A stretch of DNA of 64,000 nt from Colocasia esculenta (taxonomy: Eukaryota > Streptophyta > Magnoliopsida > Alismatales > Araceae): positions 163,487,941-163,551,940 of the forward strand of contig CM024755.1 in assembly GCA_014218235.1 (NCBI GenBank), in the 5' to 3' direction. Below, in pieces: positions 11,567 through 24,455 of this stretch. The notes below the pieces were generated by a model, which saw nothing but the letters and a program-made list of their open reading frames with translations, was not told the origin of the DNA and did not search any database. The number at the start of each line of letters is the position of its first letter. Within the stretch, counting starts at the first letter, position 1. Made by a program: the position numbers and the translations under genes.

Positions 11567-14500
11567 TTAGGCTTCACTTGGCTCATCTAGCTTGGTAGAC
11601 TCAACTTTCAAGGAAGGCGGGTTTTCAAAAAAATGCTTTAACCTCTGCCCGTTAACAGTGGACGATTGTCCAGTTTTAGGATCAAGAATAACGACAGCGC
11701 CATTGTCATAGACTTTGACAACCATGTAAGGCCCATCCCACCGGGACTTCAATTTTCCCGGAAACAGACGAAGTCTAGAATTAAACAACCAAACTTTATC
11801 ATGCACTTGAAAAGTTTTTCTATGAATGTTTTTATCATGGAATGCTTTGGCCTTGGCTTTATAGATCTTGAACTTTCGTAGGCCTCATTTCTGAGCTCTT
11901 CTAGCTCATTCAGATGAAGGGTCCTTTGTTGACCAGCTTGGGCTAAGTCAAGATTGACTTGTTTAATAGCCCAATAGGCTCTATGCTCAAGTTCGACCGG
12001 CAAATGACATGATTTTCCAAAGACAAGCCGGTAAGGGGACATTCCAATGGGAGTTTTGAAAGCAGTTCGGTAGGCCCACAATGCATCATCTAACCTTTCT
12101 GACCAGTCTTTCCTATCAGGCCTAACCGACTTTTGAAGAATGTTTTTAATCTCCCTGTTGGATACTTCCACTTGGCCACTAGTTTGGGGATGGTAAGGTG
12201 TTGCTAGCTTATGGGTGATCCCATACTTCCTTAGGAGGGTCCTGAATTGGGTGTTAATGAAATGAGGTCCTCCATCACTAATGATTGCTTTGGGCCACCC
12301 AAATCTAGAAAAGATGTTTTTCTGAACAAATTTGATAACCACCTTATGATCATTGGTCTTCGTGGCTATGGCTTCTATCCATTTGGACACATAGTCAACA
12401 GCGACTAGAATGTACGTGTATCCAAAGGATGGTGGAAAAGGTCCCATAAAATCTATCCCCCAAACATCAAAAATCTCTACAACCAAAATGGGGTTAAGAG
12501 GCATCATGTCCTTTTTAGAAATGTTTCCCATGGTTTGACATCTAGGACAGGCCTTACAAAATTGGTGGGCATCCTTAAACAATGTGGGCCAATAGAAACC
12601 AGAGTCTAAGACCTTAGCAGCGGTCTTCTTTCCTGAAAAGTGTCCTCCACAGGCGAGAGAATGACAAAACTTGAGGACACTTTGATGCTCACTCTCAGGG
12701 ACACATCTTCTTATCACTTGGTCTGGTCCTATGAAAAATAGCTCCGGGTCTTCCCAAATAAAGTACTTGTCTCTAGCAAAGAATCTCTCTCTCTCATTTT
12801 TGGTCCAATCTCCAGGCACTCGTCCAATGACTTTGTAGTTCACAATGTGTGCGTACCATGGAGATAAAATGTTGGAGACAGCTAAAATGTGCTCATCTGG
12901 GAAAGCATCTCTAATCGGCATAGAGTCCGGGGCAACTATTCTAGACAAGTGGTCAGCTACCACATTCTTGGATCCTTTCTTATCATGAATTTCCAAATCA
13001 AACTCTTGTAACAATAGAATCCATCTGATCAATCTAGGCTTAGCATCCTTTTTGGCAAGCAAATGCCTCAAGGCAGCATGGTCAGTGAAAACAATGATTT
13101 TGGCTCCTAAGAGATAAGATCTGAATTTCTCTAAGGCAAAAACAACAGCTAGGAGCTCTTTTTCAGTGGTTGTGTATCGAATCTGAGCATCATTCAATGT
13201 TCTGCTTGCATAATAAATCACCACAGATCCTTTATCAGTTTTCTGGCCCAAAATGGCACCTACTGCATAATCTGAAGCATCGCACATTATCTCAAATGGT
13301 AATGACCAATCTGGAGATTGTAGAATTGGAGCTCTGGTCAAAATGTCTTTTAATTCCTCAAAGGCTTTATGACAAGCTTCATCAAAAATGAATGGAGTGT
13401 CTTTTAACAAAGAAGTTAATGGCCTTGCAATTTTTGAAAAATCTTTGATGAACCTCCTATAAAATCCAGCATGACCAAGGAAGGATCGAATTTGTTTGAC
13501 AGAGTTGGGAGGAGGCAATTCGGAAATGAGATTCACCTTGGCTTTATCTACCTCTATCCCTCTCCCTGAGACAATATGCCCTAAGACAATTCCCTCCTTA
13601 ACCATGAAGTGGCTCTTTTCCCAACTTAAGACAAGATTGGCATTAATGCATCTTTTGAGCACTTCAGTCAAATGGTCGAGGCACGAATCAAAGTCATTTC
13701 CAAACACAGAGAAATCGTCCATGAAGACTTCTAAGTAATCCCCAACCATGTCTGAGAAAATAGACAACATGCAACGTTGAAAAGTTGCAGGGGCATTGCA
13801 CAGCCCGAATGGCATGCGTCTAAAGGCAAAGGTTCCAAATGGACATGTAAAGTGGTCTTTTCTTGGTCATCAGGGTGAATAGCCACTTGGTTATACCCTG
13901 AGTATCCATCAAGGAAACAAAAGAATTTTTGGCCAGCCAGTTTCTCCAAGATTTGGTCAATGAAAGGTAAGGGGAAATGGTCTTTCTTGGTCATTGCATT
14001 CAGTTTACGATAGTCAATGCACACTCTCCATCCTGTAGCCAGCCTAGTGGGAATGAGCTCACCCTTTTCAGTTTGAATCACGGTTAGTCCAGACTTTTTA
14101 GGCACAACTTGAGTTGGACTAACCCACTGGCTATCAGAGATGGGATAAATAAATTCTGCATCCAGCCATTTGACAATTTCCTTCTTAACAACTTCTTTCA
14201 TGTTGGGATTAAGTCTTCTTTGCATTTCGATTGAACTCTTGGCATTTTCTTCTAAGTAGATGCGATGTGTGCAAACTGAAGGACTTATCCCTCTCAGATC
14301 ATCTATTGTCCAACCTATAGCTCTCCTATGACTCTTCAAAACATCAATCAATTTCCTTTCCTGCCCTTCCTCAAGATCACTAGCGATTATGATGGGCCAT
14401 GTCTCATTCTCTCCTAAAAAGATGTACTTTAAATTTGCAGGGAGTGGTTTTAGCTCAACCTTAGGAGGACACTCAAATGGAATTGATGGATCATTATCTT

Positions 14501-17213
14501 GAAACATAGAATTAAATTGTCCTTCCTCTCCCTCAAACCCTAGAGCACAGGGTTGGTCTATTGCTTCTTCCACACAAGACTCTTCCAAGGTGTCTACCAC
14601 TAGACAACTTTCTCCTTCATCATGATGCCTAGATGCCCTAAAAATGTTGATACTAACCCGCCTATCTCCAAATGATATATCCATCATCCCGGTAGCACAG
14701 TTAATATTGGCTCTAGCTGTGGCCAAAAAGGGTCTACCAAGGATAATGGTGGACTGAGTCAAATCTTGGGGAGTGTTCATGTCCAAAATGATAAAATCGG
14801 CAGGGAAGTAACAATCATTGATTTTTACAATCACGTCCTCAACTAAGCCCTTAGGAGTGGTGACAGAACGATCGGCTAGTTGGAGGACAACAGAAGTGGG
14901 TTTCAACTCTCCTAGCTTGAATTTCTCAAAAATGGCAGAAGGTAGGAGGTTGACACTGGCCCCCAAATCTAAAAGGCCACTCTCAAAAGTGACTCCACCG
15001 ATGGTACAAGGAATTAGTGGAGTGCCTGGATCTTTGAGCTTCTTAGGGAGTTGGTTTAAGACAATGGTACTCACAATTTCTGGGAGAATTATTGTTTCAG
15101 TTTTGTTTCTCACTTCACGTTTTGGAGTACACATTTCTTTTAGGAATTTGGCATAGGCCGGCACATGCTTGATAGCATCAAGGAGAGGAATGTTGATGTG
15201 AACTTGCTTAAACAGTTCCAAGAGTTCTTCATTACCAGTGGATTTGTTTTTGGATTTTGGTTTTAAAGCTTCAGGAAAAGGAACTCTTGGGATGTAACAG
15301 TTTGGATCTTCATTCCTCTTGATTGTGTCTAGAGGTTCTTCATTTATTTTCTCTTTTCCCTTGGATTTGTCTTTTTCAACAATTTCCTCAATTTCTTCTT
15401 CAATTTCAATTTCAATTTCCTTTTCCGTATCCTCATTTGACATGTGTGGGTGAGGATTTGTTCTGATTCTTCCACTTCTTAAGGTAGACACAGTTTTTGC
15501 ATTTTCTACTTGCGGGCCCCTAGCTTGGGCAGGAGGATGATCCTGTTGTATAGGTTGGTTTTGATTTTGAGGTGCAGGAATGTTCTGGACAAAAGCTTGT
15601 TGTGGGTTCTGTGGTGGAGGTGCATTTTGTCTAGCAGGTGGTGGTCTGTACCCCTGACCCTGATGGTATTGCTGGTTCTGGTAAAATCCGGGAGGGTTGT
15701 TCCTTGGGTTTGCTACAGCTTGACTTGGCAATTGCCCTACTTCCCTCCTTTGACATACATCAGCAATTTGAGACTCTATCCTTGCCAAATTTTGTTGAAA
15801 ATTTTGAGTTTGAGTTTGATATTGAGTTTGTTGTTCTTGCACAGTTTGGCACAGAGTCGCCATCATATTCTGGAGTTGATTCATTTTATCATCCCAATTA
15901 GGTTGAGGAGGTGGTGGTTGATATGAAGGTTGTTGAAAATTTGTGTGAGCAAATTGATTAGAATTTTGATTTCCTTGGTATTGTGGAGGTTTTGAATTAG
16001 AAGATTGGCCAATCCCGAATTTTGATTGGGATAGGATTGACCGTACATGGATTGCTTGAAGGCAGGTTGGGAAACTTGTTCAGATTGATTTTTCCATGAA
16101 AAGTTTGGGTGATTTCTCCAACCAGGATTGTATGTGTTGGAATATGGATCATAGGAGGGTTTGTAGAAGCCTTGAGCAGCTTGGACTTGTTCCTGAATGA
16201 AAGGGGGTAATTGGGCAGTAGTGGGACAAGCACTGGTGGGGTGAGCTGGGCTAGCACACATAGCACAAGTTTCAGGTTGTTGAGAAAAATTGGGTGTGGC
16301 TTGCCCAGTCAAAGACAGTAATTGATCAAATTTTTGTTCCAACTTCTGCTCCAATCTTTGGTCAAGTCTAGCTATCATATCTTCTACCCTAGAGTCTGGT
16401 TCCCCTCTTCCTCTTACTTCATACATCCCTGCCTTTTTACAGGTCCTAACGCTCTCTCATAAGAGTAGAGTGAGGCATGATTGATAGAGTTCTCACTCAA
16501 TGTTTCAAAAAGATTATATGCCTCATCCTCACTCTTAGTCATGAATGCTCCCCCACACGAAGCATCAACCATTTGCCTATTCGATTCTGTCAGACCTTCA
16601 TAAAAAGCTTGAACTATTTGCCACCTCGACAAACCATGGTGGGGGCATTTCCTAAGCAACTCCTTCAATCTCTCCCATGATTCATGCATTAATTCTCCCG
16701 GGTGTTGGGAGAATCCAGTGATTGCTCTTCTCATTGTGTTTGTTCGGCCAATCGGGTAAAATTTCTTTAAAAATTCCTGCTGCATTTCTGGCCATGTTGT
16801 GATAGTTTTCCCTATGGTTCCCAACCAATGTTTAGCCTTGTCTTTTAAGGAGAATGGAAATAGGGTCAACCTTAAGGCATTTTCAGTGAAGTTTTGGATC
16901 CTTACAGTGGAACAGATCTCTATGAACTCATCTATATGCCTATAAGGGTCTTCATTGGGATTGCCATAAAAAGATGGCAACATCTGAATGGTTCCAGGTT
17001 TGATCTCAAAATGATTTGCCGGAATTTCCGGCCTAATGCAAGTGGCAGGTTGATAGTCAGAAGGAATGAAGTATTCCTTCATCTGTCTGGGTGCAGCCTC
17101 TTCTATATTTCTGCAACTTGGTTTTGGTTTTGGTTGGCCATCCTATGAAAGAATCTTTCAATTTCGTCTATAGGTTGAGCCAAATCTGAGTCCTGGGAGC
17201 GTCTACCAAGCAT
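11567..17213 (-). pseudogene. Athila-type gag-pol polyprotein (several single-base frameshifts)
   Basis: The likely start is the minus-strand ATG at 17213 (MLGRRSQDSDLAQPIDEI). Domains in order: Gag core (about 17082-16420), a zinc knuckle of form CAMCASPAHPTSAC (near 16230-16270), a proline/glutamine-rich linker, protease (LDLGASVNLLP, near 14960), RT with the FMDDFSVFG catalytic motif (near 13715), RNase H (MCDASDYAVGAILG, near 13280), the integrase H2C2 finger (12690-12540), and core motifs DFMGPF, ISDGG and NREI. It ends at 11567. Frame changes are seen near 17105, 16434, 16008, 13850 and 11870, most of them in short homopolymers; otherwise the ~1,880 codons are open. It supplies all enzymes for replication and insertion. 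As read, it cannot give a full polyprotein. Confidence 0.92.
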
Positions 17214-18360
17214 GCACAGATGAAAAGCCTTCTATTTATGATTTTTGAATTTTTTAAGATTTTTATTGATTTTTGATGAATTTTTAAACAAACACAAACA
17301 AACAAACACTTTCAAATCAAATTAACCTAGACACTAAGTGTTCCTTGGACTTATGTTATTTTCTCAAAATCAGATTTATACTTGCTTAGATCCAATTCTA
17401 ACTCTTCTTGTACCGGCCAGGTAAGAGGTGGAGTAGAGGGAGGCCCCCCTTGCTTTCGCAAGGACCCAATTAAGTAACCTCTAGCTCGCTTAAGCGTAAG
17501 CTTTTTAACCTCTAATCCTAGACACCAGACTAAAGAGAAGTTTTAGAATTAAGAAAGAACAAATCTAATTATGAACCCTAGGGCCAAGTCTACTGATTTT
17601 TATTGAAAGTTTAGGACAATGCAAGAATGTGAATTTTTTTGTGATTTTTGGGCAAAGGAAAGGGTGATGAAATCCCTCACCTTATCTTTTTATCTAATGG
17701 GTTAAGCCCTTAAACAGTCCCTTTTTCAAATATGAAATGCAAAGATCAAATTCAAACAATGGATTTTCTAATGCTAAGTCTAATGCATGAAACAAGTGGT
17801 GGAAGTCTTACCTTTCCCCCGCTCTCTTCAATGCAAGAAAATGAAATAAATTCAAATGAAAATGATGAATGTCCTAAAACATGAGATTCTAATCTTGAGA
17901 GGATGGAAATTTTATTTACAAACAAACGGCTAACATGAAAGAGCGATTTGGAATTTTTTTAGATTTTAAATTTTTTAATTTTTATTTGGTTTTTGAACAT
18001 AAGGAAATGAAAGTAAGAAAATATAAAGTGGTACTATAGACTAATGCCAAACCAATCAAACCACCAAAAGAGGCCAATTATTACATGCCAACGAGAAGGA
18101 AATCTCTGTACATGCACAGAGAGTACATGAAAGCCTCACTACAAAGTTCACTCACACACTTTCTATCTAAAATTTGGAATTAAAAGCAATTAAAAAAAAA
18201 AATCAGCAAGCTTCTCCTCCAATGGGCTTCAAATCTCCAAGTCCAGATCTCCAAGTCCCACTCCAAGTGTGCAAATCTGAAATAAAAGCCCAATAACAAG
18301 TCAAATGAAATCTCAAGGTAAATGAAATCAAATTAAAGTAGATCTAAATCAAACTCTAAT
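17214..18360 (-). other. Athila-type 5' leader
   Basis: This is AT-rich untranslated sequence between primer site and gag, about 1.15 kb on the minus strand. I see no coding region. Its length is usual for Athila relatives, whose leaders may contain packaging signals; none can be located by eye. Confidence 0.6.
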
Positions 18361-18381
18361 GCCTCCCCGGCAACGGCGCCA
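18361..18381 (-). other. Athila-type primer binding site (tRNA-Asp type)
   Basis: The minus strand reads TGGCGCCGTTGCCGGGGAGG, the primer site typical of Athila and related plant gypsy elements, starting three bases inside the LTR. It sets the lineage and orientation independently of the proteins. Confidence 0.92.
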
Positions 18382-18384
18382 AGA

Positions 18385-21206
18385 TGAAACGCGCGCCTTG
18401 TTGATTGTGCAATTCCGTTGTCTAGAGTTCCTTGCACATAGCAACAAGCTCACCTCCTCTAAACTGTCTCACAGATTTAAAATAGCAAAAAGAAACTAGC
18501 ACAATGGTGAGAACAGGTCATTTCCACAGGGAGACTGAATAGAAATTGATTTAAACTACTTTAACTTGGAATCATTCTAACGACAATGCATTAAAAGTGA
18601 ATGTGTAAACAACACCAATCAAATCCCCCACACTTGACAAATTAAACTTAATGAAAGAACAAGTAGAATGGAGAACCAAAGAGTTGGTATCACTGTACCT
18701 TCACAGCTCGAGGGATCAAACAAGTAAGAAATCTAAACTAGGCACATACGTATGCATCTCTAAATCTGAATTGCTTCGGAAAGATGACGAAACACGAATT
18801 CTCAAAAGAACATTCCAAGCCACTGTACCCTCATAGCTCAAGGGATGAAGAACAAACAAGAAATAAGATGCAACCAGCTTCAGAACAGCAAGGCGAAACA
18901 CATTGGATCTCGTCTTCCTCACAGTCTAGTGAATTAGTAAGAAAATGACAACAGAAATATAGACTGCAATGAACTCAGAATTTATCCACAGGGAAGAAAT
19001 AAAAACACTGCAGAAATAAAAATAGACAACCTCTAGGTCGATCTCTCCCAATCCTTAGAATCACCCACAGTAACAAAGAGGAAAAGAACACAATGCTTAA
19101 ACCATCTGAAATCTCTCAATTGAAGAAAGGACGAAGGAAGAGGTCCTCTGTTCGCACCCATCCAAAGCCAACAGAAAAGAAGCAAACTCAGATGAAATAC
19201 TCACATCTCACAAGAACAGAAGAAATTGCATGATTGAAATGAGAAATTAAAGTCAAATGGATCGAACTCTCCCAATCCAACCATTAAACTAAGAACAGAA
19301 GACTAAACAAATGCATTGGCTCAATTCCACTAAGAACAGAAAATAGAAAGAAGAAAATTGAACACTCTGATCTGATCCTCTCACAGAAGACAGGAAAAGA
19401 AACCAAACAAATCCAAATGTCAAACTGTCTATCACTGCTCAACCATTCAACCAAGAACAGAGAGAAAAAAAAAAAACAATTGTAATAGATCGAAGCAAGT
19501 AAACGCAAAATTGAACAATAATTTCCCAGATCACCCTCACAATCTGGGCAGAAGGAAACGAACTAAACCCAGGAGAAATGCAACTAACTCACTTAGCATA
19601 ACTGGATGAAACTAGACTGAAGAAATGGAAGAAACCCCCGAATCCTTCACAGCAGCTCCCAACAGCAAGAACAACACAGCAGCAACAATTCTGGTGTCTT
19701 TCCTCATAGAACAGATCAGAAGAAATGGAATAAAATTCCCCCAAATGCTGAACAACTGAAATCTCTCACAGCACTACTCTCCGGAAGAATATAAACTAAA
19801 ATTAAACTCCAAAAACAATCGAACCAGCCAACCCTGGCATGCTTTGCTTGAAAGGAAAAATACAGGAAGAAATGGCAAGAATTAAACTAAAATCTGAACT
19901 GGCTAACATCTGAACTGTGGAAAAGTAGAAAGCTATAAAACAAAAAAAATGCCGAATCCCTTCTTCTACAAATGTTGAAAGCAAAATACAGAAGGAATGA
20001 AAAGCTAAAGAGGAATCCCAAACTGAATGGCGAAATCCCCTGCTCTGCAGCTTACAGAAAAGAAGAAAGAAACTCCCAAAAATTCGAACTCCAGCCCTCC
20101 CCTGAGAAGTCTAGAAGAAAAAGAAGAAAACTGGAAATTAAACTAAAAATTCTTTAAAAAAAAAAATTCTAACTAGCGAACCCCCTGGAGAAGAGGACCT
20201 GAGGTCCTTATATAGGCTCCAAGATCCTCCTTAGCAGCTCCGCACGGCCACTGCACACGAGCTCCAGCTTCACCATCTGCGCGCCACACACAGAGCCAGC
20301 TCAGCTCCTCTGCAAGCTTCACACACCCGCTCCTGCACCGCACGAGATCTGCTTCCATCGCGCCGCACACAATCGCACAGCCCTGGTCTCTGCACAACCA
20401 CACACTCCATCGCTAACCGCCCAGCACCGCGCCTTGCACACTCGGACCATCACCATCCGCAACAGCCCTGGCCAGCAGCCCAGCATCCGGATCCGCCATC
20501 ACACCGCATCAGCCGCATGCGCCACATGCCCAAACCCATCTGGCCACCTCATCCGCCCCCAGCCTGGTTCGCCTGGGCGCTGGCCGCTCAGGCCCTGCAC
20601 CGCCTCCAGCCTGCTGCCATCGCCAGAGCCTGGCCATCGCACCAAGCACTCCATCAGTCCGCCTCCACCTCAGCAGCAGCTCTCCATCTGCCTCAGCACA
20701 CACCCAGCCCAGCTTCAGCAGGCGCACCGCCATGCCCAAGCCCCAGCCGCATTAGCTCTTTCTAGCTTCTTCGTGAAGCTTCCACTGCCTCCCAGACTCC
20801 TGTTAGGAAGAGAGTTAAAAGAGGGTTTAGTGGGGTATGTGGCAGGATAGAATTGGGTGGGGTATTTAGAATATTTATTTGATGAGATTGGGTGGAGTAT
20901 GTGGTATGAATAAAAAGTGTGATTTATTACAACTAATATGTCTAAGATTTATTAAAAGATGATTCTAAAAATTATTTATGTACAATTATACTTGTAAAAG
21001 AAGAAAACATTTTATTAGTCAAACTACTCTAAATGTATTGATTTTAAATCTAACTATGTGTTCTTCACAAAAATCTAACTAAAATGCTCGAAATTTTATT
21101 TTTGGATGACATGAAAATTAAAATCAAATTGTACGTTATCTATGGACAAAGATGTCTAAAATTACTATATATATGAAATTTAACGCGAAAAATTATGTCG
21201 TTATCA
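18385..21206 (-). repeat. Athila-type 5' LTR (2,822 bp)
   Basis: Partner of 7635-10465. TATA box CCTATATAAGG on the minus strand at 20206-20216, next to the palindrome at 20194-20208. Differences from the other copy are scattered single substitutions and a few 1-4 bp indels, mainly in A runs. Confidence 0.93.
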
Positions 21207-22371
21207 GTAAGCACTTCTTTTGAAGATTTCACTGTTGAAGATTGGCAGGATGTTTATGCTGAACTAGTTGAAAAATATTCTGAAATGAGAAAAGAAAATA
21301 AACACATCAAAAAGAAAATTGAAAATCTTTATCATAACCAATCTTCAAACAACAGAATTTGTGAGCTAGAAATGAGATAACAGAATTAAATGAAGAAAAA
21401 GAAAATTTCATGAACCTAATTGATGATCTAAAGCTTGCCTCTCAAAAGGCCACCCAAGAATTCAAAGACTTATCTGAAAAGCTGGAAATGGAAAAACAAG
21501 AAAACAACAAAAGATTGAAGAAATTAAAACTCTTCAAAACCAGCTAAAAGAAAGGGATGAAGTTATCCAAACCTTCACAAAAGGTAAAGATAACTTGGAG
21601 GCACTGCTAGGAACAAACATGACAACAACTTCTCATGGATTAGGATTCAACAAGCAAAACCAAAGAAAGACAATCTGGTGAGAAAAAGGGCAAAGCACCA
21701 TTAATTAAATTTGTCAAAGGTCCTAATCTTGAGAACACAGAAATCAAGCAAACATCAGACAAAACATCAAACAAAACACAAAACAAATCAAAAACTCAAA
21801 AACAAAAGAAGACAACCAGGTCCACACAGTCTCCTGACAGGTCGACACCAGTCCACAAGAAGAAGGCTTTGTGGTTGCTATGTCGACACCAGTCATGGAG
21901 AGGTCGACCTGCTTAACATCAACAGCTACAAACAACTCAATCAAAAATTCAAATAAAAATTTGAAAAATAAGAAAAAGTCAAAGGAAATCATTTATAAAG
22001 AACCTTGGACCTCCAAGAAAGCATTTCAAGATGATTGGACCAATCCTTGGAGCCAATGGTATGACAACCCTTGTTGGTATTATCCACAATTCTTTCCTCT
22101 AAACCTTTTGATGTACCAACAAAATCCATGGATTCCACCTCCTCATCTGAATTCCTATGCTCAAATGAAAAACTCCCCTCCCACTAAAAACAAAAATATT
22201 GGTGCTTTCATTCCTAAGGGAAAGAACAAACAGAAAAAGACTGAAAACACCAATGTAACAAAACAAAAATAAAAAACAAGTCAAATTTGGGTGAGAAAAG
22301 ATTTACTAACAATGTTCAAACATTCTGATGGTCCCAACTCTGTTTGGGTACCAAAATCTTCTCTCCACTGA
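21207..22371 (+). pseudogene. Sirevirus gag, 3' part (coiled-coil region, frameshifted)
   Basis: After the GTAAG duplication Gag resumes in phase at 21212 with STSFEDFTVEDWQDVYAELVE. The region is rich in E, K, L, N and Q in a heptad-like pattern, as in the C-terminal coiled coil of Sirevirus Gag. It continues with the lysine-rich NKSKTQKQKKTTRS stretch and ends with SVWVPKSSLH and a TGA at 22369-22371. Frameshifts are visible near 21370, 21510 and 21680. Three GTCGAC motifs (21836-21910) like those of the LTR lie inside this coding region. Gag and pol share a frame across the TGA. Confidence 0.82.
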
Positions 22372-22491
22372 TCTATTTTGCAGGATGGTCGTGCACCCAA
22401 CTCCAATGTGTGGTTTCTTGACAGTGGGTGTTCACGACACATGACGGGAGACAGAGCCAAATTCTCATTCCTGATTGAAAAGGAGGGAGGG
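22372..22491 (+). pseudogene. Sirevirus pol, N-terminal protease fragment
   Basis: Directly after the TGA and in the same frame comes SILQDGRAPNSNVWF followed by the protease active site LDSGCSRHMTGD (copia type, catalytic aspartate in DSG). The frame is interrupted after IEKEGG by the Tekay-type element; GAGGG at 22487-22491 is duplicated at 30929-30933, where pol resumes. Confidence 0.88.
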
Positions 22492-24300
22492 TGTAAGGTC
22501 TCGGGTCTTTAGTGGATCCTTATTGGGTCTGTAGTGGTCCTGTGTAGTTGACGGCCAGGGCTTGCCGTTGAGTCTGAGTCAGCGTCCAGTGATGTGGACG
22601 TCTGAGCTTGAACTCAGCGACAACCTATGTGGACGTTAATCTGTAGGCGATTCAGTTGGCGGCCATTGATGTTGACGTCGACTAAGCAGTCCTGTTGAAA
22701 TAGGGCAGCCCGAGAGCAGAGTTCCTTCTTCTCCTTTTCTCTCCTTCCTTCCACCTTAGCCTTTCTTGATTCCTGTAGCTTCTGTTGAGTGATTTGAGCT
22801 CGTGCGAAGCCCCTGGATCGTGTGGCGTTGCTAGTTCGGGCGGGAATCGCAAGGTTTTGGCGTGATTCGCGCGGAGTCTTCAGGGAGATCCGGCGCGATT
22901 GGTGGCTGTTTGGGGATTCTTAAGGCATTCTGAGGTAGGGACTTAACCCCTATAACCCTCCCCAGCAAACCAGCATGTCCAATTAAGTGAATTGGAATGC
23001 AATTTATGGTTTAGGGTTTGGGTTGTATCATGCCGGGATTTGGGTAAATTAGACAATCTAAGTGTTAGAATGTTTAGTTTAGATGTTTTGGTAGTGTAAA
23101 CTGATGTGAGGATGTGTTTCCCTCCATCAGTCAGAATGTTATTTAGTGTTTCTACCCATTGGGACTGATTCGGTTCAGTTCTGGGTATGGGGGACTGAAG
23201 ATATCAACGTCCACATCTGTTGACGTTGAGATCTTCAGGGTGAATTAAACGACAAGGTCGATTGCCGTTTAGTTCCTCTTAACGACATGAGGGTTGCCGT
23301 TTACCCCATGTGGCGGCAATCGATGTGGCCGTTTATATCCTGTCTCCAGTAGACTTAAGTTGTGTGATTAGAGGCGATTGACATGTGATGTCCGCCCTAA
23401 TAGCACAAGTGGGCCAGGCTTAGAGTGTGACTCCGCCTGTGCATAGAGTAGTTGTTTGTGACACGAGGTGTTTACTACTGTACGGGGTTTCAGACGTTGA
23501 GTGTGTTCCGTCTGTTGTACGCGCGTTGCGTTACCGTGTACCCGTTTCTGTTGTGTTACCTAGGCGTGGGTGCGACTCCGTCTAGACGACTAGCGTGTGG
23601 TTGTCCTCCGCTAGTGAGCCGGGACATCGAGTGCGACTCTGTCCTGTGCGTACTCCTTTTGGTGGTTTTGAGCCGGTCTCCGTGGAGCCCCTTCTCTACC
23701 GCTAGGGTCAAGCGTAGGGGAAAAACCGGTCGTGGACCAGACGCGAGAGAGAGCGTCTGTAGTGTGCACACGTGGCTGGGGTTGAGAGCCTCTGTGGTGA
23801 CGGGACGCCGAGCCACAGACCCTAGCTGAGTCCTACTTGCTGTGTGTGTGAGTGTGTGTTACTGAGCCGTGTGGTTTACAGTTTGTGTGGTGCACGTGTA
23901 CTTACTTTCTGTTTTTACTTTCCGCACTTTAGACTGTTACCGGTGGGGTTACTTTTCCCTACTGGGTCTCTTTCTTGAGACTCACTCCCTTCCCTTTCAG
24001 GTGGGTCTTCGTCGACTCCCGTTCCAGGCGAGTCTAGCCACTCCGGTGTTGGTGCTCCCTAGCTGTAGTGAGTTGTACCTTTTTGTTGTACTTCTGTACT
24101 CTGTACCTTGTCTCAGACTCTGAGATTGTATATGATATGTTCATATAGTGGAATTTTACTGCTTTGCATGGTGTGTATCTTCTTACATATAGTCTCCTCG
24201 GACTCTTAAATTCCTACCCTTCCGAGCTTGTCTCGTGGGTTAGCGGGTCAGAATTCGGGTTACTGGTTGTTACTGGTAATGCGGGTTCTGGGTCGTTACA
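22492..24300 (+). repeat. Tekay-type 5' LTR (1,809 bp)
   Basis: Pairs with 29116-30928. Contains GC-rich dyads such as CGTCCA/TGGACG (22583-22600) and TCAACGTC/GACGTTGA (23204-23229), then AAACGACAA/TTGCCGTTT (23247-23270). It ends GGGTCGTTACA next to the primer site. I could not identify a convincing TATA box. Confidence 0.93.
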
Positions 24301-24303
24301 GTT

Positions 24304-24315
24304 TGGTATCAGAGC
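24304..24315 (+). other. Tekay-type primer binding site
   Basis: TGGTATCAGAGC, initiator tRNA-Met type, three bases after the LTR end. Confidence 0.9.
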
Positions 24316-24455
24316 GTGGTCTGATGAGATATATATAAGAAAATGCCTACCATGTTAACTCAGAGTCTAAAGAGTACAGCTGCACTGTAGTTAGCTATGT
24401 AGCCCGGAGTTAGTTAGTGTATTTATGTGTGTATTTTTGTTCTGTGTGTAGTTCT

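Larger units (their letters stand above)
7635..21206 (-). mobile_element. Athila-type Ty3/gypsy retrotransposon nested in Sirevirus gag
   Basis: A complete 13.6 kb element on the minus strand, flanked by GTAAG (7630-7634 and 21207-21211). Its LTRs (7635-10465 and 18385-21206) begin TGAAACG and end TTATCA on the plus strand. The primer site next to the right-hand LTR is the tRNA-Asp-like sequence used by Athila elements. One gag-pol reading frame fills 11567-17213. The LTRs differ at only about a dozen places by eye over 2.8 kb, so insertion is recent. No env-like ORF is visible in the ~1.1 kb between pol and the 3' LTR. Confidence 0.93.

Noticed and set aside
23452..24123. Open frames of 125 and 84 codons in the Tekay-type LTR (also 30080-30753)
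   Set aside because: Present in both LTRs but without any domain; LTR copies differ by frame-breaking indels.
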